From positions 1 through 60,401 of IMG/VR virus record IMGVR_UViG_3300027974_000040: a stretch of 60,401 bases of DNA; one strand, given 5' to 3'. Below, one piece after another: positions 36,373 through 43,189 of this stretch. Position 1 is the first letter of the stretch; each line of letters starts with the position of its first letter. Origin of the DNA: a virus. The position numbers and the translations under genes were made by a program. A model generated the notes under the pieces. That model saw nothing but the letters and a program-made list of their open reading frames with translations, searched no databases and was not told the origin of the DNA.

Positions 36373-36744
36373 ATGGGCTCACGAGGACATATCGGCATCG
36401 TTCAGAGTACGAACGCAACGCCTATCTACTTCTATACACATTGGCACGGCGATGACATTGCTCGCATATTGGCTGAAGGCTTATACAAGGCACACGATAA
36501 CGGCAGGCTTGACGATGAGACATACGCTAGTCGCATTATCTTTGACACCCTTACGGGTTGTACGGGCGAGGCAACGGGCTACGGCATTATGGTCGGAGAA
36601 CCAGCAGGCGATAATGAATACCCTATCCCTACAGTATTCTTTCAGGGAGATGGAGAGCCGTTCATTGTTTACGAGGATAAGCGATACTCAGCAAGAAACT
36701 TCATTGTCACCCACGCTGAGTGGAGAGCAAGTCTGATGACATGA
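36373..36744 (+). CDS. Hypothetical protein
   Basis: 123 residues from the ATG at 36373, set by GAGAGGGAG and the class A promoter. Opening GSRGHIGIVQSTNATPIYFYTHWHGDDIARILAEGL (a 'YtHw.G..l...l.....' pattern) is found in small phage proteins of unknown role; also ASRIIFDTLTGCTGEATGYGIM. Unknown function. Confidence 0.65.
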   Translation: MGSRGHIGIVQSTNATPIYFYTHWHGDDIARILAEGLYKAHDNGRLDDETYASRIIFDTLTGCTGEATGYGIMVGEPAGDNEYPIPTVFFQGDGEPFIVYEDKRYSARNFIVTHAEWRASLMT

Positions 36745-37130
36745 CCATTATCCATATTTGTTATCGCCCATTCTCACATTCACTCACGCTATGGAGTGAT
36801 GTAGATAACACGATGACTGACGAAGAGCGAGGCAGGTTGGATTGCTCATATATTGACGCACCCGAAAATGGGGACTGGCATGTCGCTATCGCCACTAGAC
36901 ACGCCGACGGGTTGGATTACTTTCACTCAATGACAGCACTTGATGTGTTTGAGAGCGGGGCTGGTTGGAACTTGTTTCTGAGCAACTACTTAGCCGATGA
37001 AGTCATTGAGGAAATATACGAACTCGTCTCCCTATGGGATAGCGTAGGAACGCCAAGCAACTTGCGTGAGGCGGTACTCATGCGATACATGGAAACGGTT
37101 GTCGTTGATGGCGACTGCCTAATCACCTGA
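36741..37130 (+). CDS. Hypothetical protein, paralogue of 43586
   Basis: 129 residues from the ATG at 36741 (ATGA overlap). YRPFSHSLTLWSDVDNTMTDEERGRLDCSY ... FHSMTALDVFESGAGWNLFLSNYLADE shares its order and the GAGWNLFL block with 43586. A conserved two-copy family of this genome; function unknown. Confidence 0.65.
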   Translation: MTIIHICYRPFSHSLTLWSDVDNTMTDEERGRLDCSYIDAPENGDWHVAIATRHADGLDYFHSMTALDVFESGAGWNLFLSNYLADEVIEEIYELVSLWDSVGTPSNLREAVLMRYMETVVVDGDCLIT

Positions 37131-37186
37131 TGCTGCCGAAGCCCCGAGTTATCCACACCCTGTGGACAAATAAATCTATACACAGG

Positions 37187-37221
37187 TTGTTTCTTATACC
37201 AATAGACAGTTTGCTGAAGTA
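37187..37221 (+). promoter_or_regulatory. Class B promoter, leaderless GTG start at 37222
   Basis: TTGTTT, 17 nt, TTTGCT, 6 nt, GTG; AATAAATCT upstream. A DnaA box (TTATCCACA) and a one-mismatch copy (TGTGGACAA) lie about 20-40 nt further up. Confidence 0.65.
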
Positions 37222-37572
37222 GTGAACACAACACATCGCAGGATGTTCTTGCTTGCTGGCTATTTGACCTCTGTTTACATAGGCGCAATAGCAACCTATG
37301 GAGTCACAGAACACCACAATGCTTGGGACTCTGCTTGGTGGGGAATGATGACGCTTACCACTGTTGGCTACGGCGACGAGTACCCTCACACTGTCAGTGG
37401 CAGGATTATGGGCATACTGTTAGTTATGTCTGCCGTGTTCGTGGTTGTACCAACGATTACGGCGTTCATCGCAACCAAGTTCATAGTTGATGACGACGCT
37501 TGGACTCACGACGAACAAGAGCAAGTCAAAGACGACCTCAAAGAAGTCTTGAGAATACTCAAGGGCGAATAA
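37222..37572 (+). CDS. Two-TM potassium channel-like protein
   Basis: 116 residues with a leaderless GTG start. TM1 spans 8-27; a pore helix (about 34-45, AWDSAWWGMMTL) leads to the selectivity filter TTVGYGD at 46-52; TM2 spans 60-84; an acidic/basic coil follows (96-114). This is the KcsA-like pore domain with all filter residues intact; four copies would form a K+-selective channel in the host membrane. It is close to minimal size, like viral Kcv channels, although those come from algal viruses. Confidence 0.9.
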   Translation: MNTTHRRMFLLAGYLTSVYIGAIATYGVTEHHNAWDSAWWGMMTLTTVGYGDEYPHTVSGRIMGILLVMSAVFVVVPTITAFIATKFIVDDDAWTHDEQEQVKDDLKEVLRILKGE

Positions 37573-37580
37573 ATAATGAC

Positions 37581-37614
37581 CCAACTAACGGAATAGTGAT
37601 ACCGATATATGGAT
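37581..37614 (+). promoter_or_regulatory. Class A promoter without DnaA box, start at 37615
   Basis: CCAAC-N17-CGATA, 7 nt, ATG; GAATAAATAATGA flank. Confidence 0.8.
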
Positions 37615-37998
37615 ATGACCACCACAACAACCGCCACACTCACCAATACTTGTACCTGCGTCACTTACAACGATGACTCAGGCGACTGGGATGAAGCCCC
37701 CGAATGTTGGGGAGACTGCTGGACTGACCAAGTTGAGCATTTTCAGGAAATTACGGAACACTTGTTCACCGAAAACAACCAAGAGTTTCGCATTGAGGGC
37801 TTCCCCCGATGGGATGGAACGGTCAGCGGAACATTTCACGCCCGAACCGCCGAAAAATTGCTTGAGTCAATTACGCCTGACCGCACTGAATGGCGTTTAG
37901 AACTTACCGTTCACGCCACTCACCTGACGGGCTTTCTTTCGCACCACGACGCTAGCGGAACTATCACCGTCACTCCCATTGAGGTGAATGACGAATGA
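37615..37998 (+). CDS. Hypothetical protein, leaderless
   Basis: 127 residues from the ATG at 37615. Cys/Trp-rich opening (CTCVTYNDDSGDWDEAPECWGDCW), then strands (FRIEGFPRWDGTVSGTF and WRLELTVHATHLTGFLSHHDASGTITV). The later part looks like a small beta domain. ATGA overlap with the next gene. Unknown family. Confidence 0.6.
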   Translation: MTTTTTATLTNTCTCVTYNDDSGDWDEAPECWGDCWTDQVEHFQEITEHLFTENNQEFRIEGFPRWDGTVSGTFHARTAEKLLESITPDRTEWRLELTVHATHLTGFLSHHDASGTITVTPIEVNDE

Positions 37999-38201
37999 AC
38001 CCGTACACCGTCACCTTCATTGGCGACTACTTCACGCTAATAACAAGCGTGGAACTTGACCCCGAAGAACCCGATATAGCGGGCATGAGCCCCGACGAAC
38101 TGTTGGAGGTCGCAACCGAACTTGCGTCGAGGTGCCTCACCTTCCAATACGGCTGGGATGTCAGGTCTGTCTCAACTGAAATAGAAACTCTCGTAGGGTA
38201 A
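37995..38201 (+). CDS. Hypothetical small protein
   Basis: 68 residues, ATGA overlap. Strand-helix-strand with acidic loop (DPEEPDIAGMSPDELLEVATELASRC). Motif C begins 2 nt after the stop. Unknown function. Confidence 0.55.
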   Translation: MNPYTVTFIGDYFTLITSVELDPEEPDIAGMSPDELLEVATELASRCLTFQYGWDVRSVSTEIETLVG

Positions 38202-38203
38202 TC

Positions 38204-38218
38204 CTTTCCGCCACCGTC
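38204..38218 (+). repeat. Motif C copy
   Basis: Exact CTTTCCGCCACCGTC followed by ACTTGTTGCG and, 12 nt later, CGGGGCTCC. Confidence 0.7.
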
Positions 38219-38340
38219 ACTTGTTGCGTAACACAAGAACGGGGCTCCGCCCCCGCATACGCACGAGGGCGCACGCTCGCACGCACCCGCTGGGGACACC
38301 ACCCCGTGGGCGAGTGGCGACTCTGTGGATAAGTGGCGAC

Positions 38341-38374
38341 CCAACTAACGCAACACCCGAACCGATACTTAGGT
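38341..38374 (+). promoter_or_regulatory. Class A promoter, leaderless start at 38375
   Basis: DnaA box 38324-38332, 8 nt, CCAAC-N17-CGATA, 7 nt, ATG. Confidence 0.8.
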
Positions 38375-38533
38375 ATGACAGGGAACGGAGGTGAAAATAT
38401 GAAAGTCTCATACCGAGTGGCTATGGCGCAGGAACTCTTGCGCTTGCTCGCTGAGGCGCAGTCGGCTCACGGCAATGACTGCCATCGCCTACAGGCGTTG
38501 GTGGCTCGCCAAGTGGCTGAACTGCTCGCCTAG
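38375..38533 (+). CDS. Small helical protein with two possible starts
   Basis: 52 residues from the leaderless ATG (MTGNGGENM...) or 44 from the second ATG at 38399, which has GGAGGTGAAAAT in front. The coding start therefore doubles as a ribosome-binding site. Body: VSYRVAMAQELLRLLAEAQSAH, helical. The same MTGNGG start occurs at 42334. Confidence 0.6.
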   Translation: MTGNGGENMKVSYRVAMAQELLRLLAEAQSAHGNDCHRLQALVARQVAELLA

Positions 38534-38748
38534 CACCGAGCGCACATAGCCCCCAACACAGGGGCGCAGGGGCTTGACCCCAAGGTAGGGGGGCTGGATA
38601 AGCCCCCTAGTGCCGTTCTCGGAAACATCACACACGACCCCACGACCGCATTGGCGTGACAGCCCCGAGTTTCCATTCCGCCCCGTTTCGTTCGGCACAC
38701 AGGTGCGGGGCTCTCATTCGCACGCACCGACCCCGAATAAATAACCAC

Positions 38749-38782
38749 CCAACTAACGAAACATCGCAACCGATACCTAGAT
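38749..38782 (+). promoter_or_regulatory. Class A promoter without DnaA box, start at 38783
   Basis: CCAAC-N17-CGATA, 7 nt, ATG; GAATAAATAACCA flank. Confidence 0.8.
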
Positions 38783-39064
38783 ATGAAAACCACCGCACAC
38801 TTCACAGAAATCGTCAGAGGCATCATCGCAGACGCATACGATGCGAGAAACATCGGAGAATGGCACGCGCTATTCAACTGGTACGACGAAACAAAGAGCG
38901 ACAAAATCCCACACGACACATTCGCCGATATCCTGAACACACGGGTGATTGAGGCAATGACCGAAATCTATAACGAGATTGAAAAAGAAATCCGAGATGC
39001 CGACGAGCAGGCTCGCTGGGAAACCCGCTACTGGCACGAGCGTGACTACGGCGGTCGTCTCTAA
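38783..39064 (+). CDS. Helical hypothetical protein, leaderless
   Basis: 93 residues, charged and helical (EAMTEIYNEIEKEIRDADEQARWETRYWHERD), likely a coiled coil. Unknown function. Confidence 0.6.
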   Translation: MKTTAHFTEIVRGIIADAYDARNIGEWHALFNWYDETKSDKIPHDTFADILNTRVIEAMTEIYNEIEKEIRDADEQARWETRYWHERDYGGRL

Positions 39065-39111
39065 GAGAGTGGAACTCGGGGCTAACAAACTGCGCTCTAG
39101 GTTCACCTATA

Positions 39112-39447
39112 ATGGATAAGAATGGAAAACAGATGAGCGACCTGCGATGTATCACTGAACTTGTACACGACACCTTGATAAAAGGTTACGAGCAAGAGAG
39201 TTCTCTTGGTGCGGTAGCCCCGTGCGCTCACTTCAACCTTGACATCTACCACTACTTGCTTGTTCAGGTGTGGGATTACTTTGATGGCGACAACGACCCT
39301 ACTTGGCATTACTCATTGTGGTACTTCGGTGACGAAGCAACAAAGTTATGCGACTTCCCCGAGCACAAGTGGGAAGACGGGGCTCCGTGGGTTGAGGCTG
39401 CGGTCATTGCTCAGAACCATTCCGACTTACACATTGATAGCCGATGA
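39112..39447 (+). CDS. Hypothetical protein
   Basis: 111 residues; the start could be 39112 or the ATG at 39133. TATAAT (39109-39114) overlaps the first ATG, so if it is the -10, transcription starts inside and 39133 is used. Contains NLDIYHYLLVQVWDYFDGDNDPTWHYSLWYFGDEAT. Unknown family. Confidence 0.55.
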   Translation: MDKNGKQMSDLRCITELVHDTLIKGYEQESSLGAVAPCAHFNLDIYHYLLVQVWDYFDGDNDPTWHYSLWYFGDEATKLCDFPEHKWEDGAPWVEAAVIAQNHSDLHIDSR

Positions 39448-39479
39448 CACTGTGGATAAACCTGTGGATAAACTTAGAC

Positions 39480-39513
39480 ACAACCAACGCAACGACAGAA
39501 CCGATACCTGAGT
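39480..39513 (+). promoter_or_regulatory. Class A promoter with two DnaA boxes, start at 39514
   Basis: DnaA boxes 39451-39459 and 39463-39471 (12 nt apart), 8 nt, ACAAC-N17-CGATA, 7 nt, ATG. Confidence 0.8.
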
Positions 39514-39879
39514 ATGACCAAAACACTTGACGAATTATTTGACCGAGTAGAAACTGCTGTTGAGGACGCACTCCTCGTAGCCTTTGACGGTTGCCACAAA
39601 ATCTATGTGGCAATGGATGAGGAACAAGCAGACTGGTTCCGTCAGAACTACAACGGTAGAAGTTGTACCGACCGCACTTTCACGGGGACTCCCGAGGAAA
39701 TGTTCGCCACCCTAAAAGTCTGGTGGGACGAGTCTTGCGGGCTAAAGTTCATCAACGCAGTCACCACAGACCACGAGAACCCGAACGCTGGCTACACAAG
39801 TCTCATCGGGCAGGGCGACTGGATGACCGATGAGGAGTTTCTCAGTCAAGACGATGAGGATGACGAGGACGAGGAATGA
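39514..39879 (+). CDS. Hypothetical protein, paralogue of 22467
   Basis: 121 residues: DALLVAFDGCHKIYVAMDEEQADWFRQNY ... CGLKFINAVTTDHENPNAGYTSLIGQGDW, and an acidic tail, matching 22467 block by block. The shared tail and the 'DGCHKIYV' core suggest a conserved binding role; no known family. ATGA overlap with the next gene. Confidence 0.7.
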   Translation: MTKTLDELFDRVETAVEDALLVAFDGCHKIYVAMDEEQADWFRQNYNGRSCTDRTFTGTPEEMFATLKVWWDESCGLKFINAVTTDHENPNAGYTSLIGQGDWMTDEEFLSQDDEDDEDEE

Positions 39880-40097
39880 GCAAAATGACAAACTCACACA
39901 ACATCATTGACGACACCGCAACTATTGTTGAGATGGCAGTCGGAGAGCGGGACTTAGAAATCACCGCCATCCGCAAGTCACTCGCAATTATTGATGGCGT
40001 ACTGAAGGACATCGGCAACACGAACATCTGTTCGTCATCGGAAATGACCGACTCTCTCCTTGACTTGCGCAACATACTCAAACCACTCTTAGACTGA
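39876..40097 (+). CDS. Hypothetical small protein
   Basis: 73 residues, helical (DDTATIVEMAVGERDLEITAIRKSLAIIDGVLKDI). A LexA-type box (40021-40034) lies inside the gene. Unknown function. Confidence 0.55.
   Translation: MSKMTNSHNIIDDTATIVEMAVGERDLEITAIRKSLAIIDGVLKDIGNTNICSSSEMTDSLLDLRNILKPLLD
40021..40034. promoter_or_regulatory. LexA-type box inside a gene
   Basis: CGAACATCTGTTCG matches the CGAAC-N4-GTTCG consensus. It lies within 39876-40097, about 160 nt before the next class A start, so it may be coincidental. Confidence 0.4.
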
Positions 40098-40147
40098 GAA
40101 GCCCCGAGTTTCGAGCACATCTTCGTTGGGTGTGGATAAACTCTCGC

Positions 40148-40181
40148 CCAACTAATAGAATACTGAAACCGATACACAGGT
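40148..40181 (+). promoter_or_regulatory. Class A promoter, leaderless start at 40182
   Basis: DnaA box 40131-40139, 8 nt, CCAAC-N17-CGATA, 7 nt, ATG. Confidence 0.8.
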
Positions 40182-40199
40182 ATGGAGATGAAACAATGA
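40182..40199 (+). CDS. 5-residue leader peptide MEMKQ
   Basis: The leaderless ATG of class A opens only M-E-M-K-Q-stop; the stop overlaps the real gene start (CAATGA). It seems to deliver ribosomes to the next gene by termination-reinitiation. Confidence 0.45.
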   Translation: MEMKQ

Positions 40200-40405
40200 A
40201 CATTTGCGTAGACTGCGCTATGGCGCACGCCAACAACGACTTCTCGGGTATGGACTCGGAGACTGAACTCCGTGTCAAGTCGGGGATAGGGCGCACGGGA
40301 CCCCTAGTGGTGGACTCAGTAGATACAACTGACTTCTCTTGGAGTCAATGTGATGCCTGCGACTCCGCTCTTGGTGGAGCACGGTTCGGAGCCTCATCCA
40401 TCTAG
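40196..40405 (+). CDS. Small zinc-ribbon-like protein
   Basis: 69 residues from the ATG at 40196, coupled to MEMKQ. CVDCAMAHANNDFSGM and QCDACDSALGG form two CxxC knuckles, as in small actinophage zinc proteins ('iCv.C...hANgd......W....C..Cg..l.G.r......'). Function unknown. Confidence 0.65.
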   Translation: MNICVDCAMAHANNDFSGMDSETELRVKSGIGRTGPLVVDSVDTTDFSWSQCDACDSALGGARFGASSI

Positions 40406-40426
40406 CCCAAGCGAATAAATAATGAC

Positions 40427-40460
40427 CCAACTAACGTAACTCTCATACCGATACATAAGT
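40427..40460 (+). promoter_or_regulatory. Class A promoter without DnaA box, start at 40461
   Basis: CCAAC-N17-CGATA, 7 nt, ATG; GAATAAATAATGA flank. Confidence 0.8.
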
Positions 40461-40583
40461 ATGAACAACACATCAACCCCAGCCCAAGATAATGACGAGC
40501 CTGTCTGCCAAGCCTGCGAAGTCGTAGAAACCGACTGCGAGTGCCGAGATGGCAGAGTTGAGCGAGTACTACGGTCGCTCTGA
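40461..40583 (+). CDS. 40-residue cysteine-containing peptide, leaderless
   Basis: MNNTSTPAQDNDEPVCQACEVVETDCECRDGRV: a CQAC and a CEC, possible zinc. Supported by the class A leaderless start. Ends before a strong terminator. Confidence 0.5.
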   Translation: MNNTSTPAQDNDEPVCQACEVVETDCECRDGRVERVLRSL

Positions 40584-40693
40584 CCCACCTCCCCCTAGTT
40601 CCCTGCCGTTCATCACGGTGGGGAACTTTCGCATATCTACACTCTCCGTTTCTAAATCCGAGGGAGCCCCGTTTCTAAGTCCGAGCAAGCACA

Positions 40694-40731
40694 AAAGCCC
40701 CCCACCGCTGATTGACTTGGTGGGGGGCTTT
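40694..40731. terminator. Bidirectional terminator
   Basis: A perfect stem AAAGCCCCCCACC/GGTGGGGGGCTTT (13 bp, 12-nt loop) with T-rich sequence downstream (TTTCGTTTTG) and A's upstream. It separates the forward genes from the reverse pair at 40816-41123. Confidence 0.85.
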
Positions 40732-40815
40732 CGTTTTGTGGTGTGGAGGCGTTGGCTTCCGACCTGCTAACCACACTCACATCTCAAGAATAGCCGGGGC
40801 TTCCGCTTATCCTTG

Positions 40816-40995
40816 TTACGCCTGTTCGCCATCCTCAAAGATGTGGACGACGATGGAGTCTTGGTCAATGTTGTAAGACTCTTCCAACTGTCCGAGGAAA
40901 CGGGCAGCCCCGTGTTCCGTGCGAAAGAAAGAAACTCCCTGACTGCCGACAAAGAGTCGGTCATCGTGGCGTGTGTATGTAACTCGGTACTTCAT
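40816..40995 (-). CDS. Hypothetical small protein
   Basis: 59 residues from the ATG at 40995, which has AAGGGAACGGAC in front (the ATG at 41010 that overlaps the upstream stop is an alternative). RVTYTRHDDRLFVGSQGVSFFRTEHGAARFLGQLEE, ending in acidic residues. Unknown family. Confidence 0.55.
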   Translation of the reverse strand: MKYRVTYTRHDDRLFVGSQGVSFFRTEHGAARFLGQLEESYNIDQDSIVVHIFEDGEQA

Positions 40996-41006
40996 GTCCG
41001 TTCCCT

Positions 41007-41123
41007 TCATTGGTCGTCATCGGGTAGGTTGGTGAGTAGCGTAATCGCCAATGGCGAGATACACAATGCCCACGCTGTTAGTGTGCCGACGATGTATGCA
41101 ATTTCTTTTATAAGGTCAATCAT
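41007..41123 (-). CDS. 38-residue membrane peptide, leaderless
   Basis: MIDLIKEIAYIVGTLTAWALCISPLAITLLTNLPDDDQ: one hydrophobic span (about 9-31) and an acidic tail. Its ATG sits exactly at the class A start. Unknown function. Confidence 0.55.
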   Translation of the reverse strand: MIDLIKEIAYIVGTLTAWALCISPLAITLLTNLPDDDQ

Positions 41124-41157
41124 AATAAGGTATCGGTCTCAGTGTTGCGGTAGTTGT
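41124..41157 (-). promoter_or_regulatory. Class A promoter, leaderless start at 41123
   Basis: DnaA box 41166-41174 at 8 nt, ACAAC-N17-CGATA, 7 nt, ATG. Divergent from the next. Confidence 0.8.
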
Positions 41158-41195
41158 GCGGCACTTTATCCACAGCCCTGTGGATAAACTCTGAC

Positions 41196-41229
41196 CCAAC
41201 TAAGGGGATAGACATACCGATACCCAAGT
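41196..41229 (+). promoter_or_regulatory. Class A promoter, leaderless start at 41230
   Basis: DnaA box 41179-41187, 8 nt, CCAAC-N17-CGATA, 7 nt, ATG; back-to-back with the reverse copy, only 4 nt between the two DnaA boxes. Confidence 0.8.
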
Positions 41230-41445
41230 ATGGAAACAACTACAACCCACGAAGAAAAGTACGCCCAGTACGCCCAAGAGACCTGCGAAGCAATCCGTGC
41301 TGGTCTCAAGGCTTGGGACGAAATTGACAACTACTTGCCGTTGGCAACGCCACGGGCATTGAAGAACGCCATTCAGACTGCTCTCGTTGGCGGTCTCAAC
41401 ATGAGCCAAGACATTCTCCGCATCATCAACAAGGAAGGACAGTAA
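41230..41445 (+). CDS. Helical small protein, leaderless
   Basis: 71 residues, helical (HEEKYAQYAQETCEAIRAGLKAWDEIDNYL ... ALKNAIQTALVGGLNMSQDILRII). The stop overlaps the next start (TAATG). Unknown function. Confidence 0.6.
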   Translation: METTTTHEEKYAQYAQETCEAIRAGLKAWDEIDNYLPLATPRALKNAIQTALVGGLNMSQDILRIINKEGQ

Positions 41446-41699
41446 TGACACCCACGACAATCCATAAGGGCGATATCACTGCCATCCGTATCCTTGACAC
41501 CGAACTCCACTTTTGGTTTCGGTCACCTACGGGTGATGAATGCGACTCAGGCATTATGACCATGCCCTGCTTCAACAAGGAGCAGGCAACCGCCATTGCC
41601 CAGCGTTACGGCGTACTGTTGGGCATTGACCCCCAGTTCGTTCGCTGTTGGGAGGACTCGTACTGGGGAGTAGATGGAGCGACGCTCCCCCTGCCCTAG
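41445..41699 (+). CDS. Hypothetical small protein
   Basis: 84 residues, TAATG overlap. Strand-rich first half (DITAIRILDTELHFWFRSPTGDECDSGI), then a helix and a Trp-rich end. Unknown function. Confidence 0.55.
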   Translation: MTPTTIHKGDITAIRILDTELHFWFRSPTGDECDSGIMTMPCFNKEQATAIAQRYGVLLGIDPQFVRCWEDSYWGVDGATLPLP

Positions 41700-42064
41700 T
41701 AACTAATCTCAACCAAGCAATTCCCTGTCAGTGGTCAGCCTCACGCCAAACGGTGTGGGGCTGATTACTATGTCGGGGCTGTGAAGGTACTCAAAAACGG
41801 AGTGCTATCACCCCTAGGCAACCCACCCAGTACCCCTGTTTCCCGTGCCTCTGGAGTCCCGTCTTTTGTCGTTGATTTTGTTGTTAGAAAAGACCAGCGT
41901 AACGGCTATTTATTTCCGTGCCTGTGGGCATTTTCCTTTCCGCCACCGTCGTTGGTTGCGCAACACATAATCGGGTTGTAAACCCGGGGCTATCCGTACC
42001 GAGTAAACACTCCTGCGAAACTGCTGATATGAGCCTGTGGATAAATCTGTGGATAAACTTCTAG
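41700..42064. other. Non-coding stretch
   Basis: About 365 nt without a convincing gene; a GTG frame at 41781-41981 runs through motif C and is probably chance. It holds motif C (41936), several CGGGGCT heptamers and two DnaA boxes of the next promoter. Confidence 0.5.
41936..41950 (+). repeat. Motif C copy
   Basis: Exact CTTTCCGCCACCGTC followed by GTTGGTTGCGC. Confidence 0.7.
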
Positions 42065-42098
42065 CCAACTAACGCAATACTGAAACCGATACTTAGAT
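42065..42098 (+). promoter_or_regulatory. Class A promoter with two DnaA boxes and no ORF
   Basis: DnaA boxes 42036-42044 and 42048-42056 (12 nt apart), 8 nt, CCAAC-N17-CGATA. The start position is ATC with no following ORF. Confidence 0.7.
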
Positions 42099-42264
42099 AT
42101 CAGGGTAGCCCCCATGTGACCCGACCGAGCCAGTGAGCGAGCGATATCATCGCGCCGACCTCAATGCTGGCTGAGGGACAGAGTGCTGAGAGGGCATGGC
42201 ACGGCTACTTTGATACTTGTCCATCGTGGCAGGGTGGGGAGGGAGCATCGACCGCTCTCTCCCC
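42099..42264 (+). ncRNA. Candidate non-coding RNA ending in a hairpin
   Basis: About 165 nt from the predicted class A start to a strong hairpin (GGGGAGGGAGC...GCTCTCTCCCC, 42236-42264, 11 bp including one G-T pair). Every frame is closed soon. This could be a stable small RNA; it has no recognised family. Confidence 0.45.
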
Positions 42265-42299
42265 ATAATGCTATTTCCGCCCTGTGGATAAATCCATAG

Positions 42300-42333
42300 A
42301 CAACTAACGGAACTCTGATACCGATACCTAGGT
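42300..42333 (+). promoter_or_regulatory. Class A promoter, leaderless start at 42334
   Basis: DnaA box 42283-42291, 8 nt, ACAAC-N17-CGATA, 7 nt, ATG. Confidence 0.8.
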
Positions 42334-42501
42334 ATGACAGGGAATGGGGGTGACCAAATGACAGAACCTACGAAACAGTGGCAAGATTTTCTTGACCCTG
42401 ACGCTCCTTTGACAGAGGATGCCGTGTGGCAGGCAATCGCTGATGCGAATGACCTTGACTACAGCGAAATCGCTGACGGAGACCTCTTTGAGTGGCTCTG
42501 A
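42334..42501 (+). CDS. 55-residue acidic protein with MTGNGG start
   Basis: MTGNGGDQMTEPTKQWQDFL then acidic helices (AVWQAIADANDLDYSEIADGDLFEW). The first 20 nt match those of 38375 except two bases; GGGGGTGA provides a site for the second ATG at 42358. Bodies differ, so the start cassette itself appears to be copied. Confidence 0.6.
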   Translation: MTGNGGDQMTEPTKQWQDFLDPDAPLTEDAVWQAIADANDLDYSEIADGDLFEWL

Positions 42502-42603
42502 GTAGTTGATAAGGGGGTGAGGGGCAACCCTTCCCCCCAAACCATTACACGAACACAGAAACGGGGCTATCATTCCCCTAGATTTACCGAAAGGACAACC
42601 CTC

Positions 42604-42888
42604 ATGAAGCACGACAATCTCCATTACACCCTACCCAGCGGAGATACTTTCTCTATGACCGCTATTGACGGGCGTTACGAAGTCGCCGTGTTGCGCACCA
42701 GTAGCCCCGATTTCTCCTTTGTCCCTGTGGCAGAGTGGCTTGGGAAAGAACACGATAATGGTGATGACATCTATCCCACCAGTAATGATGCGAAAGTGCT
42801 CATTCAGATACTCGGGGCTGCTATCAAGTGGTCGGAGTGGGAAAAGGCACGCCTCTTGATACTTGCCATTGACCAATCACTATCCTGA
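42604..42888 (+). CDS. Hypothetical small protein
   Basis: 94 residues from the ATG at 42604 behind GAAAGGACAACC. Beta-rich start (LHYTLPSGDTFSMTAIDGRYEVAVLRTSS), helical end. Unknown function. Confidence 0.6.
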   Translation: MKHDNLHYTLPSGDTFSMTAIDGRYEVAVLRTSSPDFSFVPVAEWLGKEHDNGDDIYPTSNDAKVLIQILGAAIKWSEWEKARLLILAIDQSLS

Positions 42889-42906
42889 CTGTGGATAAAG
42901 TGTTAC

Positions 42907-42940
42907 CCAACTAGCGTAACTCCCAAACCGATATCTGAGT
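42907..42940 (+). promoter_or_regulatory. Class A promoter, leaderless start at 42941
   Basis: DnaA box 42890-42898, 8 nt, CCAAC-N17-CGATA, 7 nt, ATG. Confidence 0.8.
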
Positions 42941-43117
42941 ATGAGCGAGATAAGCATAAAACACCTGACACTTCGCACGAAAGCCAAGTACGGCTGGAGT
43001 ATGCCGTTCAGTGAGGCTTACACCCTAGAGCGACACCTCAACGGCGTAAGCCACGACAGAGCGTTTCGTGAGGCAATGAACAACCCCTTAGTCAAGCAAG
43101 GCGACAAGCCAAAGTAA
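42941..43117 (+). CDS. Small protein, paralogue of 32874, leaderless
   Basis: 58 residues: WSMPFSEAYTLERHLNGVSHDRAFREAMNNP shares order and the 'LnGvSHDRA...AM..P' block with 32874. Supported by the leaderless class A start. Unknown function. Confidence 0.65.
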   Translation: MSEISIKHLTLRTKAKYGWSMPFSEAYTLERHLNGVSHDRAFREAMNNPLVKQGDKPK

Positions 43118-43189
43118 GGGGAATACCTCTGCTATCACCGCCGTTGCGTGACCGTAGAAACGGGGCTACTATTCCCTGAGAGTCAAACT

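Noticed and set aside
36986-37389. Reverse frames over the K+ channel and its upstream region
   Set aside because: They are antisense to the well-supported channel and have no start signals.
41781-41981. GTG frame reading FPPPS at motif C
   Set aside because: The FPPPS string appears in every frame that crosses motif C (also 9896, 11578, 45830), so it is a repeat effect.
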